Positions 8,639 through 17,354 of a DNA stretch of 64,000 nucleotides are shown here, in pieces. Each line of letters starts with the position of its first letter. Within the stretch, counting starts at the first letter, position 1. The notes beneath the pieces are model-generated. The model made no database searches. It had not been told where the DNA came from and saw only the letters and a program-made list of their open reading frames with translations. Origin of the DNA: RUG14199 sp964629225 (GTDB taxonomy: Bacteria > Bacillota > Clostridia > Oscillospirales > CAG-272); contig CAZVQC010000009.1 in the NCBI GenBank assembly GCA_964629225.1, positions 1 through 64,000 of the forward strand. The letters run 5' to 3'. The position numbers and the translations under genes are program-made.

Positions 8639-10042
8639 ATGAACAGATTTGAAAATACCTATGTGAACCCGATCTCCCTGCCGGACTATCCGATAGGAAG
8701 GCTCGGTCTTGATGCCGAATATAACTGGAGGGAGGCGGCAGATCCCACCGTTCTCTACGATGGGGGGATCTGGTATTTGTATCCCTCTTGCGGAATGGTC
8801 TACTATTCCGAGGATCTCGTCACGTGGAAAAAAGAGGATATGGAGCCGAGTGACGTCGGCTACGCACCGACGGTGGTGAAGCATCGGGGAGAGTATCTCC
8901 TGTGCGCCTCTCTCTCGCCACTCTACGCTTCAAAGAGTCCCACGGGACCGTTTCATCCGTTGGGAGATCTTCTGCTTCCGACGGGAGAAAAGCTTGAGAG
9001 ATGCTACGATCCCATGCTGTTTTCCGACGGTGACGGGCACCTTTATTTGTATTTCACTACCGGAGAAGCGCTGGTAATGGGAGCTGAGCTTGATTCAAAG
9101 GAACCCACAAGGCTTCTCACATTCCCGGTAGAACTGATCCGTTTTGCCCCGTCCCACGTATGGGAGAGAAACGGAGAGAATAATGAGGACGGCATCGCCG
9201 TTTCCTTTGAAGGCCCTTGGATGTTCAAAAAGAACGGGATATATTATCTCACCTATGCCGCCCCCGGTACCGAGTACTCCACCTACGCTGTGGGAGCTTA
9301 CAAAGGGAAGGGACCTCTCGGCCCCTTTTACTACATGAGGACGAGCCCCTTCCTCTCAAAGCGGGAAGGTATTGTCAGAGGTCCCGGACACGGCTGTATC
9401 ACCGAGGGTGATAACGGGGTGATGCTGGCGTTTTACACTACGGCACTGTGCTACCTTCATCCGTTTGAGCGGCGAATCGGTTTTGACCGGGTCGTGATCA
9501 ACGAAGACGGAGACCTTGTCTGCCCAAGGGTGACGGAAACACCTCGTTTCGTTCCGGGGGCAGGGGATGGCGCAGGCGACGGCGAAACGGGTCTTTTGCC
9601 CCTTACCGCACGCCGACGTCCGACTTTCTCAAGCAGTGCGCCGGGCAGAGACGGCATCTACGCCACGGATGAGGACTTGCTCTCATGGTGGCAGCCGGCG
9701 GAAGGTGATGAATGTCCCACCCTTGAGATACCCATAGCCCCTGTGGGAATGGTCTGTTGTGCTTTTCGAATAATATGGCGGGAGGTGGGGCTCAGCCTCA
9801 AAAACGGAGTCCTTCCCGGTGCGATCAGGTACCGCCTTGAGGTGGGAAAAGAGACGGAAAGCGGCGTGGAATGGGTCACAGCCGTCGACAGAAGCAACAG
9901 CAATGACGATATGACGGTGGACTACCGTACCTTTGACGGGGTGGCAGGGGACAGAGTGAGGCTCACCGTTCTCGAAAGTCCGAGGGGAATAACTCCCGGA
10001 GTTATCAACATCACCGTTTTCGGCTATCAGACAGAAGAATGA
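8639..10042 (+). CDS. glycoside hydrolase family 43-type protein
   Basis: A 467-residue protein with the five-bladed propeller pattern of GH43. The proposed catalytic base lies in ADPTVLYD near residue 35, the middle aspartate in YDPMLFSD near 125, and the general acid in FEGPWMFKKNG near 190. A C-terminal beta-rich region (~330-467) resembles an accessory carbohydrate-binding or beta-sandwich domain. No signal peptide is visible, so it should act on imported oligosaccharides such as arabinose- or xylose-containing ones. The substrate cannot be read from sequence. It is monocistronic, with its own promoter and a bidirectional terminator at 10051-10085. Confidence 0.85.
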   Translation: MNRFENTYVNPISLPDYPIGRLGLDAEYNWREAADPTVLYDGGIWYLYPSCGMVYYSEDLVTWKKEDMEPSDVGYAPTVVKHRGEYLLCASLSPLYASKSPTGPFHPLGDLLLPTGEKLERCYDPMLFSDGDGHLYLYFTTGEALVMGAELDSKEPTRLLTFPVELIRFAPSHVWERNGENNEDGIAVSFEGPWMFKKNGIYYLTYAAPGTEYSTYAVGAYKGKGPLGPFYYMRTSPFLSKREGIVRGPGHGCITEGDNGVMLAFYTTALCYLHPFERRIGFDRVVINEDGDLVCPRVTETPRFVPGAGDGAGDGETGLLPLTARRRPTFSSSAPGRDGIYATDEDLLSWWQPAEGDECPTLEIPIAPVGMVCCAFRIIWREVGLSLKNGVLPGAIRYRLEVGKETESGVEWVTAVDRSNSNDDMTVDYRTFDGVAGDRVRLTVLESPRGITPGVINITVFGYQTEE

Positions 10043-10050
10043 AAAATAAT

Positions 10051-10085
10051 AATCTCCCCCGACAGCATCGCCGACGGGGGAGATT
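10051..10085. terminator. bidirectional terminator between GH43 and DUF4349 genes
   Basis: AATCTCCCCC pairs with GGGGGAGATT across a 15-nt loop, with T-rich flanks on both strands. It separates two converging genes. Confidence 0.8.
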
Positions 10086-10101
10086 TTAATATCGCTTTTT
10101 A

Positions 10102-11106
10102 TCACTTGTTCTCGCCGTTATCCTCTTTGTGCTCTAAAGGACGTGCGTAAGGTGAGGAATTATCGGTATTCGCGGGATAGAACTCCGGTTTTTGGGCCGG
10201 CGCTTTTTTACGGCGGCGTTTTGATGCAAGCTTCACAATGAGGATCACTATGACGGCAACCGCACCGATGACGAGAAGGTAAGGGATCGCAACGAGGAGC
10301 AACACGAAGAATTCCACGAAGAAATCTCCCACGTTTTCGAAGCTCTCCGTAATGCCGCGACCGATGCGCTGCCAAACGGATTCCTCTTCCAACACCGTCT
10401 CCTTTTCCACCTCGTCAATATCCATTAAGACAGTGGTGTATTCCACCAGATTATCGTAGGTGCGAAGTTTGGCAGTGTAAGATTCCAGTTCGTAGATCAC
10501 TTCCGTGAGACGGGTCCTAACCGAGATGACGTCGGAGGTGGTAGCGGCAGATGCCAAGAGCTTTTCAAGGGCTTCTTTTTCCGTTTCAAGAGCGGAGATG
10601 CGGCTCTCGGTATCCACGTAACTCAGCGTAACGTCTTCTGTTGTCAAAATGTTCCTGGTGACGTTTCCCGCCTCGCTGATGAGAGCCACGAAGGAATCGC
10701 TTCCGGAAGAGGGTATCCTCACCGTGAGTGTTGCTCTCCTGCGGCTTTTTTTGTCGTTGAGCCCGTTGCCCAAAACCGAAGATTCTTCAATGTATCCGCC
10801 GCATTTTGAGACCTCATCCGTGACGAAGTCAATGAAACTGTCGAACTCACGGGTCTGCACGGTCATATCGATGTGTTCAATGATCTTTCTGTTTTCGAAA
10901 GCGGCATTTGAATCACTTGTTGCCGATCCCGGGGAGGCACCGGTCGAAGATATCGTATCCGAGTCTTCGGTGAAGGCTCGGTCGACGTATCCTTCGGCTG
11001 CAATTCCGTTGGAGTACTTTAAGTTGGCGCTTCCGCAGGAGCAGAGTCCGACGGAGATGATGACAAGTACCATCAGTGCCGAAAAAAGCTTCAATTCTGT
11101 TTTCAT
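10102..11106 (-). CDS. DUF4349 domain lipoprotein
   Basis: A 334-residue membrane-anchored protein. The N-terminal hydrophobic stretch ends in a lipobox (GLCSCG, residues ~21-26). A DUF4349 domain follows at about 75-250, with two beta segments around a charged coiled-coil of roughly 50 residues. A second transmembrane helix sits near 255-285, before a basic cytoplasmic tail. The family's function is unknown; members are found on anaerobe cell envelopes. It is the last gene of the ACT/PFL/GH3 operon, 38 bp behind the preceding gene. Confidence 0.85.
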   Translation of the reverse strand: MKTELKLFSALMVLVIISVGLCSCGSANLKYSNGIAAEGYVDRAFTEDSDTISSTGASPGSATSDSNAAFENRKIIEHIDMTVQTREFDSFIDFVTDEVSKCGGYIEESSVLGNGLNDKKSRRRATLTVRIPSSGSDSFVALISEAGNVTRNILTTEDVTLSYVDTESRISALETEKEALEKLLASAATTSDVISVRTRLTEVIYELESYTAKLRTYDNLVEYTTVLMDIDEVEKETVLEEESVWQRIGRGITESFENVGDFFVEFFVLLLVAIPYLLVIGAVAVIVILIVKLASKRRRKKAPAQKPEFYPANTDNSSPYARPLEHKEDNGENK

Positions 11107-11144
11107 TTTGGGTCCGCCTTTCGCTTTTAATTAGTTTCTACCTA

Positions 11145-11639
11145 TTATACGAAGGTCGCCTTTGTTTTCCTTTTTCCGTCGGTACCGACGATAAGATGGA
11201 CTTTTCCGGAGTTGTCATCCTGCAAGAGAAAGGCAGGAGTCGATGCGACAAGATGTTTTTCCAGTATGTAGGATGCCACCGTGTCTTCGGCGCAGAGAAG
11301 GTCGTCCTTTTCATTCTCAAGCTCCGTGCAAACGGCGTTTTTTACGAAAAGAGGCTTTTTGTAGAAACCTTCCGCCTCTCCCGCATCGTTTTCCACCTCG
11401 ATCCAAATATCAATGTCGGCAATAATTCTTCCTCCGTCGTTTTTCCGCCCGAAGGTCGCGGTGATGCTTCTGCCGGTCAAGATACCTCCGGCGGCCTCCA
11501 CCGCCGATGAAAGACGTGCCCACTCTCCTTCCAGGTCGTCGGCGCAGACTTCGGCGCGACCGAAATAGGCACGTTCAAAGGAGATGTCCGTCACGAAAAG
11601 CTCCCTTCCGTTGATTATGTCTGTTTCCATGGTCAGCAT
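11145..11639 (-). CDS. conserved hypothetical protein
   Basis: I do not recognise this 164-residue protein. It has no signal peptide or membrane segment, is acidic, and alternates beta-like stretches with charged helices, as expected for a small cytosolic alpha+beta fold. Two starts are possible: the one given, and an ATG three codons in that sits better behind AAGGAA. It lies 27 bp after the GH3 gene and 38 bp before the DUF4349 gene, so it is probably co-transcribed. The protein could support either envelope or sugar functions; no role can be assigned. Confidence 0.7.
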   Translation of the reverse strand: MLTMETDIINGRELFVTDISFERAYFGRAEVCADDLEGEWARLSSAVEAAGGILTGRSITATFGRKNDGGRIIADIDIWIEVENDAGEAEGFYKKPLFVKNAVCTELENEKDDLLCAEDTVASYILEKHLVASTPAFLLQDDNSGKVHLIVGTDGKRKTKATFV

Positions 11640-11666
11640 TTCCTTGTTATCCGAAGATACTGTCGG

Positions 11667-13229
11667 TCATTTCGGGAGGCGGTCTTTGTAGTCGTCACCG
11701 AGAATTATCTCAAGCACCCTGTCGTTAGTGAATCTGTTGTAGCCGTAGGTGTTGATCACGGTGTCGCAGAGTCCTTTGAACTGTTCCGCAAAATAAGGAT
11801 GTCCGTTGCAGATGAAGATAGCGGGAGTGCCGTAGCGCATCCAGCCCTCCATCATGTTTCTCGTCACCTCTCCCGTGAGTTTTGCCGTATCAAGGCCGTA
11901 GGAGGGGAATACTCCGGCTGTGACGAATATGCAGTCGTATCCGCCGGTCTTGACCGCCTCTTTGATCATCCAAGGACGGGGATCGTCCAGCACATCCACT
12001 TGTCCGCAGATCTCCTTCAGTCTCTCGGTGAGGTCCTTTGGTGCATCCAGCGGATAGTCCGTCATTGCGATGATGACGTGAAGGACCTTTGAATTTTTGC
12101 CAAGATCCATCGGAAGCAGAGACGGACGGTCGCGGTAGAGCTTCACCGCCTTCTTTGCAACGGTCTCCGCGCATTTTTCGGCAGCCTCTCGGTCAAAATC
12201 CACGTCTTCCGTGTGGGTGTCAAAATACTCTCTTGAGAAGCAGAGATTGCGGTAGGCACGGTTCTTCAAAGTTTCCATCTTGAGAACGCCCTGCTCGATC
12301 TGCTTTTTCATCTCCGCTTTGTATTCGTCGTCATTGTGCTGGAAGAGAAGGCAGTCGCCGCCGGCTTCGAGGAACAGCGCATTAGCCCTGTACCAGTTGG
12401 TATAGCCGCAATATCCGCCCATATTGACGGCATCCGAAACGATGATGCCTTCAAAGCCGAGTTCTTCTCTCAAAAGTCCCGTGAGGACTTTTTTCGATAT
12501 GGTGGCAGGGGGGTACATATCCATGTACTCGTCCTTGTCATCGTAGAAGGGGAGGGAGATATGTCCTGGCATCACTGCCATTGCGCCGTCTTCGATCAAA
12601 GTTTTGTAGACTCTGCCGAAGGTGGCTCTCCACTCTTCCTCCGAAAGGGGATTTTCGGGGACGGTGACGTGTTGGTCATCAGTGCAATAGCCGTCACCGG
12701 GGAAATGCTTGAGGGTGGCGATGAGTCCGTTTTCCTGAAGACCGCGCATATAGGCGCCGGCATAGGTGATGACCTCATCGGCAGTGGCACCGGCACTTCT
12801 CAGAGAAACGATAGGGCAGTCTCTGTATCCGGTTATGTCGACGCAGGGGCCGAACGTCCAGTGATATCCGGCACGGCGCACCTCTTTTGCCGCATATTCG
12901 CCCATCTTGTAAGCAGCCTCCGGATCCCCTGCCTCCACAAGGGCGCGGAGAGAAGGAAAATGAACTGCTCCGTTGAGGGCGCAGCCCGCACCGTACTCCA
13001 TGTCGGAAACGATGAGAGCCTTGTCCTCTCTTCCGTCATTGAGCATGTGGCAGGTCTCGATGCAATCCTCGTTGTCGGCGGGAAAAACGAACACTCCGGG
13101 AGTGTCTCTGAAGCACTTGCCGTCCTTCGGGGTAAGATGGGGGACGATGACACTTGCAAGAAGCTCGTCCACCGTCATTTTTTCGACTTTTTCTCGGATC
13201 TCCGGGTAGTCTTTGATCTTGTATCTCAT
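11667..13229 (-). CDS. GH3-family beta-N-acetylhexosaminidase-like protein
   Basis: A 520-residue GH3 enzyme of the NagZ-like branch. The KHFPGDG motif followed by DDQH near residues 176-189 matches the Asp-His dyad that serves as acid/base in NagZ-type enzymes. The nucleophile is expected in VSDAVNMGG near residue 265. There is no signal peptide, so it should act in the cytosol on imported GlcNAc-containing sugars or muropeptides. Its ATG overlaps the stop of the preceding gene by 4 bp. The C-terminal ~180 residues form the second GH3 domain. Other GH3 specificities are possible but lack this dyad. Confidence 0.88.
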   Translation of the reverse strand: MRYKIKDYPEIREKVEKMTVDELLASVIVPHLTPKDGKCFRDTPGVFVFPADNEDCIETCHMLNDGREDKALIVSDMEYGAGCALNGAVHFPSLRALVEAGDPEAAYKMGEYAAKEVRRAGYHWTFGPCVDITGYRDCPIVSLRSAGATADEVITYAGAYMRGLQENGLIATLKHFPGDGYCTDDQHVTVPENPLSEEEWRATFGRVYKTLIEDGAMAVMPGHISLPFYDDKDEYMDMYPPATISKKVLTGLLREELGFEGIIVSDAVNMGGYCGYTNWYRANALFLEAGGDCLLFQHNDDEYKAEMKKQIEQGVLKMETLKNRAYRNLCFSREYFDTHTEDVDFDREAAEKCAETVAKKAVKLYRDRPSLLPMDLGKNSKVLHVIIAMTDYPLDAPKDLTERLKEICGQVDVLDDPRPWMIKEAVKTGGYDCIFVTAGVFPSYGLDTAKLTGEVTRNMMEGWMRYGTPAIFICNGHPYFAEQFKGLCDTVINTYGYNRFTNDRVLEIILGDDYKDRLPK

Positions 13230-14287
13230 TTTTGTTCTCCTGTCTGTTTTTTGGAATATCCGGTCAACGGATCGAAAAACAGTATCTTTCCGTCGATCTG
13301 CCGTTCTCCGATGAAACGGATGCCGTTTTCGTAGTATTTGAAGCCGTAAGGAGTTTCCACCAGCCCGTCAAGAATGCGCCCGTCAAGGGCACAGCGGAAT
13401 ATCCTGCCGCCGTAGACGACACGTCCGCTCCTTGCACGGCACGAGCCCTTTTCAAAAAGATATGTAGCGCCGCCGATAAGAAAGAATCCCTCGGCAAACT
13501 CGCCCCGGTCGGCACGGTAGTACAAAACCCCGGTGCCGTCCCATATGAAACCGTTTTCAAGATGGGGATAGAGCGTTATCGCCACCTTTTCGGATGCCTC
13601 CTCATATCCCGACGGTCCGATTGACAGAACGAGGAAGAATTCCGCCTCCGTTACCTCTGTGGCATCCTGCGAAATAACAAGAGACGGGGTGTCACAACCC
13701 GTGACGGAAACGCCGTGGAATCTCTCGGTGTCGGAAAGCATCACCGTTTCCCCATCGGCAACAGCGTACCAAGCAAAGGATGCACCGGCAGCTACGGCAC
13801 TCGGATGGATCATTGCGGTAATGACGGTGTCTTTTTCTGCCGTTTGGTAGCTTTTTTCTGCAGAGACGTCCAATATCGCATCGGGAAGAACGGTGATATT
13901 GAATGCGGAGCTGAACGCCGTGGCGATCCGGTCGCCGTTTTCATCCGTAACAAATGCGGCGACACGGGCAGTGTATTTTCCGGAGGCGGCAATAAAAGTC
14001 CCGTCGGCACGGACAGGGATCGTTGCCATTTCTCCGAGGGGCTGTGAGACCCTTTTTGAGATCGGGATAAATCCCGTTCCGAAAAGTATCTGCACCTCGT
14101 ATTCTGCAAGGTGTCCGTCTTTTCCGAACGCATCGGCGGCTACCGTAATACGGGCAGTCTCTTTCCGATGCAGACCGATGTCCTCCGGAGGCTCCGTGAA
14201 ATAAGGTGCTCCGACAGCACCGACTGCTTGAGAAACGGAGGAAAGGACGAATACTGCGAAGAGAAAGACCGATATCGCTTTTTTCAT
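13226..14287 (-). CDS. secreted protein of unknown function
   Basis: I chose the ATG at 14287 because it follows GGGAGGAAAAACG and begins a clean signal peptide (MKKAISVFLFAVFVLSSVS); an in-frame ATG six codons upstream is poorer. The mature ~330 residues look like two or three Ig-like beta-sandwich domains. The last ~90 residues are rich in W, G, Y and D, reminiscent of choline-binding or glucan-binding repeats, though no full repeat can be shown. It overlaps the GH3 start by 4 bp and follows the PFL gene by 19 bp. It is probably a cell-surface protein. Confidence 0.7.
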   Translation of the reverse strand: MKKAISVFLFAVFVLSSVSQAVGAVGAPYFTEPPEDIGLHRKETARITVAADAFGKDGHLAEYEVQILFGTGFIPISKRVSQPLGEMATIPVRADGTFIAASGKYTARVAAFVTDENGDRIATAFSSAFNITVLPDAILDVSAEKSYQTAEKDTVITAMIHPSAVAAGASFAWYAVADGETVMLSDTERFHGVSVTGCDTPSLVISQDATEVTEAEFFLVLSIGPSGYEEASEKVAITLYPHLENGFIWDGTGVLYYRADRGEFAEGFFLIGGATYLFEKGSCRARSGRVVYGGRIFRCALDGRILDGLVETPYGFKYYENGIRFIGERQIDGKILFFDPLTGYSKKQTGEQK

Positions 14288-14306
14288 CGTTTTTCCTCCC
14301 TTCATA

Positions 14307-15662
14307 TCAGTTTTTGAGGCTCTGTATCGGTGCCGGAATGCGGCCGCCCCTTGAAATGAATCTTTTCGGACTGTATCGGTTCACTTCCATGATGGGAGCG
14401 TAACCGAGAAGTCCGCCGAACGTCAGGGTGTCTCCCGCCTTTTTTCCGATGGCGGGAATGAGGCGGATCGCCGTGGTTTTTGAATTGATAAGTCCGATGG
14501 CGGCTTCGTCCGCCAGTATTGCGGAGATTATCTCCTCCGGAGTATCTCCGGGTATTACGATCATGTCAAGTCCCACGGAGCATACCGCAGTCATAGCCTC
14601 CAGCTTTTCGATGGAGAGAGAACCTTCCGCAGCGGCACTTATCATACCGGCATCCTCCGATACCGGGATAAATGCGCCCGAGAGGCCTCCCACATGGCTC
14701 GATGCCATGACGCCGCCTTTTTTTACCGCGTCGTTGAGAAGAGCAAGGCAGGCTGTGGTGCCGTGGCATCCGCATTTTTCAAGGCCCATCTCCTCAAGGA
14801 TGTAAGCTACCGAATCACCGACAGCGGGTGTGGGTGCAAGAGAAAGATCGACGATACCGAAGGGAACTCCCAGCATCTCCGAAGCCTTCGTTCCCACCAA
14901 CTGTCCCATTCTCGTTACCTTGAATGCGGTCTTTTTTACAATATTGGCGATCTCCGTAATGTCGCAGTCCCCCGCTTTTGCGATGGCGGCACGGACAACG
15001 CCCGGACCGGAAACGCCAACATTGATGACGCAGTCCGGCTCTCCGACTCCGTGGAAAGCGCCTGCCATGAAGGGGTTATCCTCCGGAGCATTGCAGAACG
15101 CAACGAATTTTGCGGCGCCGATGCAGTTGCGATCCTTCGTAAGTTCGGCGCTTTTTCTTATTATCCTTCCCACCGTGGCGACCGCATCCATGTTGATGCC
15201 GCTCTTGGTGGAGCCTACATTGACCGAGGAGCAGATGTGCTCAGTCTCGGCAAGGGCTTCGGGAATACTTTCGATAAGCTCCCTGTCCCCTGCGGAAAAG
15301 CCCTTGTGGACGAGTGAAGAGTATCCACCGATGAAATTGACACCGGTTGCCTCGGCTACTCTCTCAAGAGTCCGTGCATACTTCACCGGATCTCCCCCGC
15401 TTGCCGCCACAAGCATTGCAATTGGAGTTACCGAGATGCGCTTGTTGATTATCGGGATGCCCAGATCCGCCTCAAGCTTTTCTCCCGTTTTGACAAGATT
15501 CTCCGCTTTTTTTGTTATCTTGTCGTAGATCTTGCGGCAGGAGGCATCGAGGTCCGAGTCCGCACAGTCGAGAAGGGAAAAGCCCATGGTTATCGTCCTG
15601 ATATCCAGGTTCTCCTCCTCGATCATTTTTATCGTCTCGATAATATCGTTAACGTTGATCAT
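14307..15662 (-). CDS. PFL family protein (UPF0210/DUF711)
   Basis: A 451-residue member of the UPF0210 family, which has a pyruvate formate-lyase-like barrel but no demonstrated PFL activity. Recognisable are the conserved N-terminal MINVNDIIETIKMI segment, the glycine-rich GGYSSLVHKG region and the NVGVSGPGVV segment. No glycyl-radical loop is present. It lies 9 bp behind an ACT-domain gene; this UPF0237/UPF0210 pair is conserved across Firmicutes and archaea, suggesting that the ACT domain regulates the larger protein. The biochemical role is unknown. Confidence 0.92.
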   Translation of the reverse strand: MINVNDIIETIKMIEEENLDIRTITMGFSLLDCADSDLDASCRKIYDKITKKAENLVKTGEKLEADLGIPIINKRISVTPIAMLVAASGGDPVKYARTLERVAEATGVNFIGGYSSLVHKGFSAGDRELIESIPEALAETEHICSSVNVGSTKSGINMDAVATVGRIIRKSAELTKDRNCIGAAKFVAFCNAPEDNPFMAGAFHGVGEPDCVINVGVSGPGVVRAAIAKAGDCDITEIANIVKKTAFKVTRMGQLVGTKASEMLGVPFGIVDLSLAPTPAVGDSVAYILEEMGLEKCGCHGTTACLALLNDAVKKGGVMASSHVGGLSGAFIPVSEDAGMISAAAEGSLSIEKLEAMTAVCSVGLDMIVIPGDTPEEIISAILADEAAIGLINSKTTAIRLIPAIGKKAGDTLTFGGLLGYAPIMEVNRYSPKRFISRGGRIPAPIQSLKN

Positions 15663-15671
15663 GATGCCTCC

Positions 15672-15941
15672 TCAGATGCGGTGCATCGAATTGAAGATGT
15701 CCTCGTGCATGACGTGGATGGACAGCGCCGACTCTTCCCCCATCTCGCAAAGGGTCTTCGAGAAGACGGACAACTCGACCGACAGCTTCGAAATGTCCAC
15801 CAACATTACCATTGCGAACATATCCTGAAGGACGGATTGGGTAACTTCGATGACGTTGGCATTGTGCTTTGCGCATTCTCCGCTGACCTTGGCAAGAATG
15901 CCCACCATGTCTTTGCCGACTACCGTTATAACAGCTCTCAT
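15672..15941 (-). CDS. ACT domain protein (UPF0237)
   Basis: An 89-residue single ACT domain with the beta-alpha-beta-beta-alpha-beta pattern, starting MRAVITVVGKDMVGILAKVS. ACT domains bind amino acids or other small ligands and usually act as allosteric modules. It is the first gene of the operon, behind the promoter at 15997-16025, and directly precedes the PFL-family gene. A partnership with that protein is inferred from conserved gene order. Confidence 0.92.
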   Translation of the reverse strand: MRAVITVVGKDMVGILAKVSGECAKHNANVIEVTQSVLQDMFAMVMLVDISKLSVELSVFSKTLCEMGEESALSIHVMHEDIFNSMHRI

Positions 15942-15996
15942 TTTTCAAAAACCTTTCGTCGGGACGGCTTTGGTGCCATGTTCCCGTTTTTATTAC

Positions 15997-16025
15997 AGTA
16001 TACCGCCTTTTGCGGGATTTTTCAA
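15997..16025 (-). promoter_or_regulatory. promoter of the ACT/PFL operon
   Basis: TTGAAA, 17 bp, TATACT on the minus strand, 56 bp before the ACT gene. Confidence 0.65.
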
Positions 16026-16040
16026 CAGTATTTTAATTAA

Positions 16041-16069
16041 AAGAGCGTTTTGCACGGCAAAACGCTCTT
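16041..16069 (-). terminator. terminator of the Gfo/Idh/MocA gene
   Basis: A 13-bp perfect stem (AAGAGCGTTTTGC with GCAAAACGCTCTT) around a 3-nt loop, with T-rich flanks on both sides, 7 nt after the oxidoreductase stop. Confidence 0.8.
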
Positions 16070-16075
16070 GTGTTT

Positions 16076-17143
16076 TTAGAATTTGACTGCCTCTCCGGTC
16101 TCGGCGGACTTAAATGCCGCTTCGATAACTTTCATTACTACCCTCATTTGTTCGTGGGTGATGACAAGGGAGGCTTTTTTGTCGATGGTGTCACAGAAAT
16201 TACGGTAAAAATCGTGAACGTCCGCATCGGCCTTTTTGATGTCGTACTCCTTCATGGTTCTGGAGCTGCGGGGCGCCATGGTCTTGGAAAGACCGGAGGC
16301 GGTCTTCACCGGCTTGATATCGTGGTCGCTCCACTGAAGGCATCTTGAAACATGAACGTCGCTTGACCAGTCATTTACGATTGCAGTTCCCTCGGTGCCT
16401 CTCACATACATCAGCGGCAGGGGGATGAAATTGTAAGTGTTGACCTCAATGCGGCATCTTTTTCCGCTCTTGAGGAAAATGTCAACGAAGCATCCGTCAT
16501 CCACTTCCACTCCGGTGAGAAAATCGAAGGTGCAGAAGACTCTGTCCACGTCGTATCCGTTCATCCAAAGGGCCTGGTCGATGAGGTGGACGCCCCAGTC
16601 ATAGAGCATTCCGCCACCCTGGGCTTTGTGCTTTCTCCAGTCTCCGGGAACTCCGTTTGAGCCGTGGACTCTCGTTTCCATGCTGATGATATCTCCCAGA
16701 TCTCCGGACTCGGAAAGAGCTTTTACGGTGACGAAATAGTCATCCCAACGGCGGTTCTGATGAACGCAGAAGACTTTTCCGGTGCGGTCTGCCGCGTCGA
16801 TCATTCTGTCAAGGCTTTCAAGACTTGTGGTGACGGGCTTTTCGCAGATAACGTTCTTTCCCGCTTCAAGACATTTTACCGTCAGTTCTTCGTGAACGTC
16901 GTTCGGAACTGCGATGACGGCTATCTCGACCTCCGGGTCTGTAAGGAGATCCTCAAGGGAAGCGTAGACGTTGATATCGTAGAGACGTGCAAGGTCGCAT
17001 TTTGCCGGATCGATATCAAAGATACCGGCACATCTTACGGTGTCGCTCTTCGGGGCTACCGAACCGAAATAGGAGAGCCCCTCCATATGTGCCACGTGCC
17101 ACTGACCCATTCCGCCGTAGCCGATTACTGCTGCCTTTTTCAT
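16076..17143 (-). CDS. Gfo/Idh/MocA-family oxidoreductase
   Basis: NAD(P)-dependent sugar or inositol dehydrogenase-type protein of 355 residues. I chose the ATG at 17143 because it follows CGAGGTG and begins the Rossmann fold with GYGGMGQWHVAHM. The family lysine is in EKPVTTS near residue 93. A WRKHKAQGGGMLYDWGVH segment near 165-182 contains the histidine/aspartate region that lines the active site. It is monocistronic, with a consensus promoter and a palindrome between promoter and start, so induction by a local regulator is plausible. The substrate is unknown; Gfo/Idh/MocA enzymes act on glucose, inositol, hexosamines and others. Confidence 0.88.
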   Translation of the reverse strand: MKKAAVIGYGGMGQWHVAHMEGLSYFGSVAPKSDTVRCAGIFDIDPAKCDLARLYDINVYASLEDLLTDPEVEIAVIAVPNDVHEELTVKCLEAGKNVICEKPVTTSLESLDRMIDAADRTGKVFCVHQNRRWDDYFVTVKALSESGDLGDIISMETRVHGSNGVPGDWRKHKAQGGGMLYDWGVHLIDQALWMNGYDVDRVFCTFDFLTGVEVDDGCFVDIFLKSGKRCRIEVNTYNFIPLPLMYVRGTEGTAIVNDWSSDVHVSRCLQWSDHDIKPVKTASGLSKTMAPRSSRTMKEYDIKKADADVHDFYRNFCDTIDKKASLVITHEQMRVVMKVIEAAFKSAETGEAVKF

Positions 17144-17176
17144 AATAACACCTCGTGGGTCCCTCGGACCCGGTTT

Positions 17177-17193
17177 CTTGCGCAAGTTAACTT
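17177..17193. promoter_or_regulatory. overlapping palindromes, possible operator
   Basis: CTTGCGCAAG and AAGTTAACTT are perfect 10-bp palindromes sharing three bases, placed just downstream of the -10 box of the oxidoreductase promoter, where a repressor would block transcription. Confidence 0.4.
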
Positions 17194-17198
17194 AATAT

Positions 17199-17226
17199 AT
17201 TATATCAAAAACTTTCCCGTTGTCAA
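17199..17226 (-). promoter_or_regulatory. promoter of the Gfo/Idh/MocA gene
   Basis: TTGACA, 16 bp, TATAAT on the minus strand, about 56 bp before the chosen start. Confidence 0.75.
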
Positions 17227-17354
17227 TGCCAAAACGAAAGAAAGACGTTTTTCTTGCAGTGTGACAAAAAACAGGCCGCCTTGAATGCTGCGATTACCGA
17301 ATATTTTGCTTTGGCGGCGACAGTACAGGGGCGCTTTTTATGACCGGAAAGGGA

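Noticed and set aside
12336..13334. 332-codon frame opposite the GH3 gene
   Set aside because: Antisense shadow without domain resemblance, crossing a gene boundary.
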